Assembly (NCBI GenBank): GCA_947625535.1
Contig: CANQOR010000005.1
Span: forward strand, 1-63,879
Direction of reading: 5' to 3'
DNA from: an uncultured Bacilli bacterium
GTDB lineage: Bacteria; Bacillota_I; Bacilli_A; RF39; UBA660
Length of the DNA: 63,879 nt
The number at the start of each line of letters is the position of its first letter. Within the stretch, counting starts at the first letter, position 1. Below, one piece after another: positions 60,583-63,879 of this stretch. The notes beneath the pieces were generated by a model, which did not search any database, was not told where the DNA came from, and was given only the letters and a program-made list of their open reading frames with translations. The position numbers and the translations under genes were made by a program.

Positions 60583-61923
60583 TTAATGCAATTCTTTTTT
60601 TATAACTTCAATTATTTCATCACATATTTTAGTAATAGATTTTATATCTTTACCTTCTAACATTACTCTTATTAAGTTTTCAGTACCACTAGCTCTTACT
60701 AAAATACGTCCTTCGCCATTAAGGGAAGATTCACATTGCTTTATAAAGTTATTAATAGTTTCATTATCTTTATATGTATCTTTAAATTCTTTAGTTACAT
60801 CAAGATTTTTTAAGACTTGAGGATAAGTATCCATAATACTAGCAAGTTTACTTAATTTAACTTTCTTAGTAGCTAAAATACTTAGAACTTGAATAGCTGT
60901 TAATTCACCATCACCAGTTGTCGCAAACTGTTTAAAGATAACATGACCACTTTGTTCACCACCAAGAATATAATTATTTTTAAGCATTTCTTCTAAGACG
61001 TAACGATCACCTACTTTAGTAGCAATAAAGTTAATATCGTTCTTTTCACAGAATTTAACAAAACCTAAGTTAGACATAACTGTTCCGACGATAGTGTTAT
61101 TAGTTAACTCATTACGTTCTTTTAAATCTAAACCACATATAGCTAAGATTTTATCACCATCAACAACATGACCTTGTTCATCAACAAATAAACAACGATC
61201 AGCATCACCATCAAAAGCAATACCACAATCTAGTTTATTTTTAACAACAAATTCTTGTAAGCCTTCTAAATGAGTAGAACCAGCATTATCATTTATATTA
61301 AAACCATCTGGTTTATTATTAATAATTTGATATTTAACATTTAATTTATCAAATAACATTTGAGCAGTAATTGATGCTGCTCCATTAGCAGTATCAAGAC
61401 CTATTTTTAAATTAGAAAGGTCATTTTTAATAGTAGATGCTAAATAATTTACATAATCTTCTTTAGCATTTTCTTTAAATTCATAAGTACCAACATTATT
61501 TACTTCATTATTTAGTTTAAAATCATTAAAGATAATATCTTCTATTTTATTTTCTAATTCATCTGCTAATTTATAACCTTCACTATTAAAGACTTTAATA
61601 CCATTATATTTACTTGGATTATGACTAGCAGATATAACAAAACCACCAGCTGCTTTATATTTTTTTATAAGATAAGCAACAGCAGGAGTTGAAATAACTC
61701 CTAAATCAATAACATTTACGCCTTCACTTAAAACACCACTTGCTAAAGCAAATCTTAAAGCATCTTTAGATATTCTTGTATCACTACCTACTAATAAAGT
61801 AGTTTTTTTCTTTTTATCTTTTAAAATACGAGCAGCAGAGGCACCAATTTTCATAGCTATTTCAATAGTTAACTCTGGTCCTACTATTCCACGAGCACCA
61901 TCAGTACCAAATAATTTACCCAT
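60583..61923 (-). CDS. glmM: Phosphoglucosamine mutase
   Basis: The product is 446 aa. FGTDGARG at the N-terminus, catalytic phosphoserine S100 in VISASHNPSKYNGIK, metal loop DGDADRC and C-terminal phosphate loop RASGTENLIRVM. It converts glucosamine-6-phosphate to glucosamine-1-phosphate for UDP-GlcNAc synthesis. A glmS leader or the cdaA/ybbR genes that usually precede it in Bacilli are absent; a beta-helix protein gene precedes it instead. Confidence 0.97.
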   Translation of the reverse strand: MGKLFGTDGARGIVGPELTIEIAMKIGASAARILKDKKKKTTLLVGSDTRISKDALRFALASGVLSEGVNVIDLGVISTPAVAYLIKKYKAAGGFVISASHNPSKYNGIKVFNSEGYKLADELENKIEDIIFNDFKLNNEVNNVGTYEFKENAKEDYVNYLASTIKNDLSNLKIGLDTANGAASITAQMLFDKLNVKYQIINNKPDGFNINDNAGSTHLEGLQEFVVKNKLDCGIAFDGDADRCLFVDEQGHVVDGDKILAICGLDLKERNELTNNTIVGTVMSNLGFVKFCEKNDINFIATKVGDRYVLEEMLKNNYILGGEQSGHVIFKQFATTGDGELTAIQVLSILATKKVKLSKLASIMDTYPQVLKNLDVTKEFKDTYKDNETINNFIKQCESSLNGEGRILVRASGTENLIRVMLEGKDIKSITKICDEIIEVIKKELH

Positions 61924-62582
61924 TATTTTGTCTCCTTTGTAACGATATTATTCATACTTTTAACGATTGAATTAGAGGGAATAGTTCCTCTAACACTTGT
62001 TAAAGGGTAAATGTTGGTATTAGGTAAAATAATAGTTCCAGGATTTAATATAGAACCACAACCTACTTCAACATTATCACCTAAGAAAGCACCTATTTTA
62101 CGTAAGCCCGTTTCAATTTGTTCATTATTATATTTAATAATAATATTGGTTTTATCACTTTTTAAATTACTAATAATAGAACTAGCTCCCATATGAGAAT
62201 GAGAACCTAATATAGAATCTCCTACATAACTAAAATGAGGTACTTGGACATTATCAAATAAAATAGCATTTTTAATTTCACATGAATTACCAAAGACAGT
62301 ATTTTTACCAATAATAGCATTACCTCTTATATAAGCATTACATCTTATTTCAGCATTATCATCGATGATACATGGTCCAGTTATATCAGCACTTTTACTT
62401 ACTTTGGCATTCTTATGAATCCAAACATGTTCTTTTACTTCTTTATAATCTTCATTTAATTTACTACCTATTTCTAAGATAATATCTTTGATATGAGGTA
62501 GTACTTCAAAAGGATAAGTATAGCTTTGTATATAATCATAAGCAATACTTTCTTTGTTTATAAACAAATCTTTATTTTTCAT
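61923..62582 (-). CDS. Left-handed beta-helix protein, GlmU C-terminal-like
   Basis: The product is 219 aa. An N-terminal helical part (DYIQSYTYPFEVLPHIKDII) is followed by hexapeptide repeats (VWIHKNAKVSKSADITGPC, AYIRGNAIIGKNTVFGNSC) forming a left-handed beta-helix, as in the acetyltransferase half of GlmU. The pyrophosphorylase half is absent. TAATG overlap with glmM suggests co-translation and a role in UDP-GlcNAc synthesis, perhaps as a split acetyltransferase. The catalytic His of GlmU cannot be confirmed. Confidence 0.75.
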   Translation of the reverse strand: MKNKDLFINKESIAYDYIQSYTYPFEVLPHIKDIILEIGSKLNEDYKEVKEHVWIHKNAKVSKSADITGPCIIDDNAEIRCNAYIRGNAIIGKNTVFGNSCEIKNAILFDNVQVPHFSYVGDSILGSHSHMGASSIISNLKSDKTNIIIKYNNEQIETGLRKIGAFLGDNVEVGCGSILNPGTIILPNTNIYPLTSVRGTIPSNSIVKSMNNIVTKETK

Positions 62583-62595
62583 ATTTTTCTCCTTT

Positions 62596-62622
62596 GATAC
62601 ACGGGGTATCGCTTTAATTATA
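62596..62622 (-). promoter_or_regulatory. -10 box and 5'-end hairpin of the beta-helix/glmM operon
   Basis: TATAAT (62617-62622, minus strand) is followed by GATAC-CCCGT-GTATC (62596-62610), which would lie at the very 5' end of the mRNA, next to AAAGGAG. It may stabilise the transcript or bind a regulator. No good -35 box. Confidence 0.45.
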
Positions 62623-62642
62623 TCAAATATAAAAGTAAAGAT

Positions 62643-62673
62643 AAAATAAAAAGAATTACTTCTTTAGTAATTC
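62643..62673 (-). terminator. Terminator of the 39-aa membrane peptide gene
   Basis: GAATTAC-TAAAGAA-GTAATTC stem with a TTTTTATTTTA tail on the minus strand. It contains the stop codon. Confidence 0.7.
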
Positions 62674-62775
62674 ATTTTGATCATCTACAATACTTGCTAA
62701 TTTACAAGCACAATAGATAAAACTTAAGATAAATAAGATAATAAAAATTAATAGAGATATTATGATTAATTTCAT
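62656..62775 (-). CDS. Small membrane peptide (39 aa)
   Basis: ATG at 62775 lies 7 bases after AATAGGTG. The first 25 residues form one hydrophobic helix (IIISLLIFIILFILSFIYC), then a short polar tail with two Cys (CAC). It has a terminator directly after. A ribosome binding site, a single helix and a terminator support a real gene. No family known. It may be a small membrane regulator. Confidence 0.6.
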   Translation of the reverse strand: MKLIIISLLIFIILFILSFIYCACKLASIVDDQNELLKK

Positions 62776-62806
62776 AAGAAACACCTATTAATATTTTTAA
62801 CGAATA

Positions 62807-63271
62807 TTATTTAGTCATACCTTTATTCCTAATATTACCAATAATAGTCAATAAAGTTGTAGCACAAATAGCTCCTAACGAATCAATTAAGACATCAATA
62901 AAGCTACAAGCACGACCACTAATGAACGCTTGATGTAATTCATCAGTACAAGCATAAATAAAAGCAAATATAATAGTATAAATAAATGTTTTAGGACTTA
63001 TAGAATATATTTTACGAGCTAGATTAAAAGATAATAAAGCTAGAATAAAATATATACTAAAATGAGCTCCTTTTCGAACAATAAATGAATATTTGTTTAT
63101 AAGTTCCTCTTCTTTAGCAGGGGTAATTTCTTCTTTACTAATTATATTAGCAACTTTAATGATTAAAGTACTAGATAAACTACCAGAAAATTCACCTGTT
63201 TGATTAGAAAAAGAAAAAATAACACCCATCCATATAATTATTAATAAGATATCTATAAGATATTTTTTCAT
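62807..63271 (-). CDS. VanZ family membrane protein
   Basis: The product is 154 aa from the ATG at 63271, after AAAGGATGATT. Four helices and the VanZ signature: FSFSNQTGEFS after helix 1, RKGAHFSIYFILALL in helix 2, and YACTDELHQAFISGRACSFID before the last helix. VanZ-like proteins modestly raise teicoplanin resistance in vancomycin operons, but most are chromosomal proteins of unknown function. No van genes are nearby, so there is no basis to call glycopeptide resistance. Confidence 0.88.
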   Translation of the reverse strand: MKKYLIDILLIIIWMGVIFSFSNQTGEFSGSLSSTLIIKVANIISKEEITPAKEEELINKYSFIVRKGAHFSIYFILALLSFNLARKIYSISPKTFIYTIIFAFIYACTDELHQAFISGRACSFIDVLIDSLGAICATTLLTIIGNIRNKGMTK

Positions 63272-63313
63272 AGTAATCATCCTTTACTTATTTATACTAG
63301 CAATTTTTAAAGA

Positions 63314-63382
63314 CTAGTTCAAGAAATTTAAATTCTCTTTTAATATTTTTATTATCTTATTTATCTTTATTTGACATATCAT
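63314..63382 (-). CDS. Possible 22-aa peptide
   Basis: ATG at 63382 with GAAGGGAG 7 bases upstream and a TATAAT further up. The reading frame is MICQIKINK followed by a Lys/Ile/Asn-rich helix and TAG. It is too short to judge by composition. It may instead mark a leader of the VanZ gene. Confidence 0.3.
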   Translation of the reverse strand: MICQIKINKIIKILKENLNFLN

Positions 63383-63440
63383 ATAAATTCTCCCTTCATT
63401 TATATTATTATAGTTAGATATTTAATTTCCTTTTAGTAAA

Positions 63441-63463
63441 TAAAAAAAGACTTATTAAGCCTT
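63441..63463 (-). terminator. Terminator of the cold-shock gene
   Basis: AAGGCTT-AAT-AAGTCTT hairpin (one G-U pair) and T6 tail on the minus strand. The stop codon lies in the stem. Confidence 0.75.
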
Positions 63464-63658
63464 GTTTTCTAAAGTAATTAATTTTAAGAATGTGGAATTT
63501 TCTTTAGTAATTAAAGTAAATTCAATTTCTTGATTTTCTTCAATATGATAATTTTGTCTATCTTTTTGTTCTATGTGAGCAAAGATGTTTTGATTATCAT
63601 TATATTCGATAAATCCATATCCTTTTTCATTACTCCACCATTTTACTCTACCTTTCAT
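63455..63658 (-). CDS. csp: Cold-shock domain protein
   Basis: The product is 67 aa. It begins MKGRVKWWSNEKGYGFIEY with RNP1 KGYGFIEY (12-19) and RNP2 NIFAHI (24-29; usually VFVHF). It binds single-stranded RNA and DNA as an RNA chaperone. Divergence from the canonical sequence (FVHF to FAHI) is modest. Strong promoter upstream. First gene after the rRNA operon. Confidence 0.92.
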   Translation of the reverse strand: MKGRVKWWSNEKGYGFIEYNDNQNIFAHIEQKDRQNYHIEENQEIEFTLITKENSTFLKLITLENKA

Positions 63659-63683
63659 AATTTTCTACCCTTTCCATAATATA

Positions 63684-63712
63684 ATTATATCATACATTTG
63701 TTTGTATAACAA
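63684..63712 (-). promoter_or_regulatory. Promoter of the cold-shock gene
   Basis: Minus strand TTGTTA (63707-63712), 17-base spacer, TATAAT (63684-63689), 26 bases before the ATG. An ATACA/TGTAT inverted repeat lies in the spacer. Confidence 0.65.
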
Positions 63713-63816
63713 TATATTTTTTTAGATATTTTATTATATTTAGTAAAGGTTTAAAATATGCCGACTGATAGGCTTTTTTTGGTGGTCCCCCCTCCAAAAG
63801 TGACACAAAAAAAAAG

Positions 63817-63879
63817 AGATTGGCGACTACCTATCTTAGCGGGAGCTATTGTCGGCGTATAAGTGCTTAACTACTCTGT
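63817..63879 (-). rRNA. rrf: 5S ribosomal RNA, 3' part
   Basis: The right edge reads on the minus strand as the 3' half of a 5S rRNA: AGTTAAGCACTTATACGCCG at loop C/helix III, a GTAG turn, and the closing GTCGCCAATCT. A T9 run follows and may terminate the rRNA operon. The 5' half and the rest of the operon lie beyond the window. Confidence 0.88.

Noticed and set aside
60463..60660. Plus-strand reading frame over tRNA-Arg
   Set aside because: It covers a complete tRNA and the end of glmM; no ribosome binding site.
62807..63271. VanZ as evidence of glycopeptide resistance
   Set aside because: No vanHAX or vanRS genes nearby; most VanZ-like proteins are unrelated to resistance.
1..63879. Mycoplasma-type code with TGA as Trp
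   Set aside because: Trp is written TGG (for example the WW pair in the cold-shock gene) and TGA ends genes such as ttcA and moxR.

Overview
The window is a very AT-rich, gene-dense stretch of a low-G+C Firmicutes chromosome. It reads with the standard bacterial code: Trp is TGG and TGA is a stop. A class B sortase, strong AGGAGG/GGTG ribosome binding sites, KhpA next to S16, an RNase J, SpoVS and a CotE-type spore-coat protein all point to Bacilli. Small genes and very short gaps suggest an uncultured, host-associated lineage near Erysipelotrichales or the RF39-like relatives of Mollicutes; this placement is inference. Almost all genes, both tRNAs and the partial 5S rRNA at the right edge run on the minus strand. 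No gap of more than 300 bases lacks a gene. No insertion sequence, prophage or CRISPR array was found.

Layout, left to right. 1-7.9 kb: a truncated secreted von Willebrand A (vWA) protein behind a consensus promoter whose spacer holds eight G; hemolysin III; a SWIM zinc-finger protein; a deoxyribosyltransferase-like protein; thioredoxin reductase; DUF362; small redox and membrane proteins. 7.9-11.3 kb: csoR-copA copper operon with its operator, then ttcA. 11.3-15.4 kb: sortase B (plus strand), mnmA, HIT, a membrane XRE regulator, an ASCH protein, tRNA-Met. 15.4-20 kb: two tandem paralogous HExxH proteins, then rseP, cdsA and uppS. 20-25.2 kb: an AraC-type regulator (plus), khpA-rpsP, cotE, a shortened Rel, and a large cadherin-like surface protein. 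25-31 kb: HIT, an RNase J2-like protein, hypotheticals, a tailless SSB and a lone sufB. 31-36 kb: pta, spoVS, DUF1292, and a PP2C phosphatase with an unknown N-terminal half. 36-45.6 kb: methyltransferase, HAD phosphatase, YfhO and PIG-L deacetylase, mgtE (plus), gpmI, CobW-type GTPase. 45.6-51.6 kb: lipoprotein, an acyltransferase / acyl-CoA ligase / acyltransferase cluster, zinc-ribbon protein, CDF transporter. 51.6-60.4 kb: an ABC exporter pair with a coiled-coil FtsX-type permease, and a six-gene MoxR-DUF58-DUF4381-vWA-vWA-TPR operon. 60.4-63.9 kb: tRNA-Arg, glmM with a stand-alone left-handed beta-helix protein, small membrane proteins, VanZ, cold-shock protein, 5S rRNA.

Many genes serve the cell envelope: uppS, glmM, cdsA, plsC and the ligase, sortase, YfhO, surface proteins, and the MoxR operon. 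The observations I rate highest are these. (1) A poly-G tract lies between perfect -35 and -10 boxes of a surface-protein gene, a candidate phase switch. (2) A Rel protein has an intact hydrolase site but an altered synthetase site and no C-terminal regulatory half. (3) In at least fifteen genes the stop codon sits inside or at the edge of the intrinsic terminator hairpin, which suggests that transcription is uncoupled from translation. (4) There is a tandem pair of unfamiliar zincin-like proteins.
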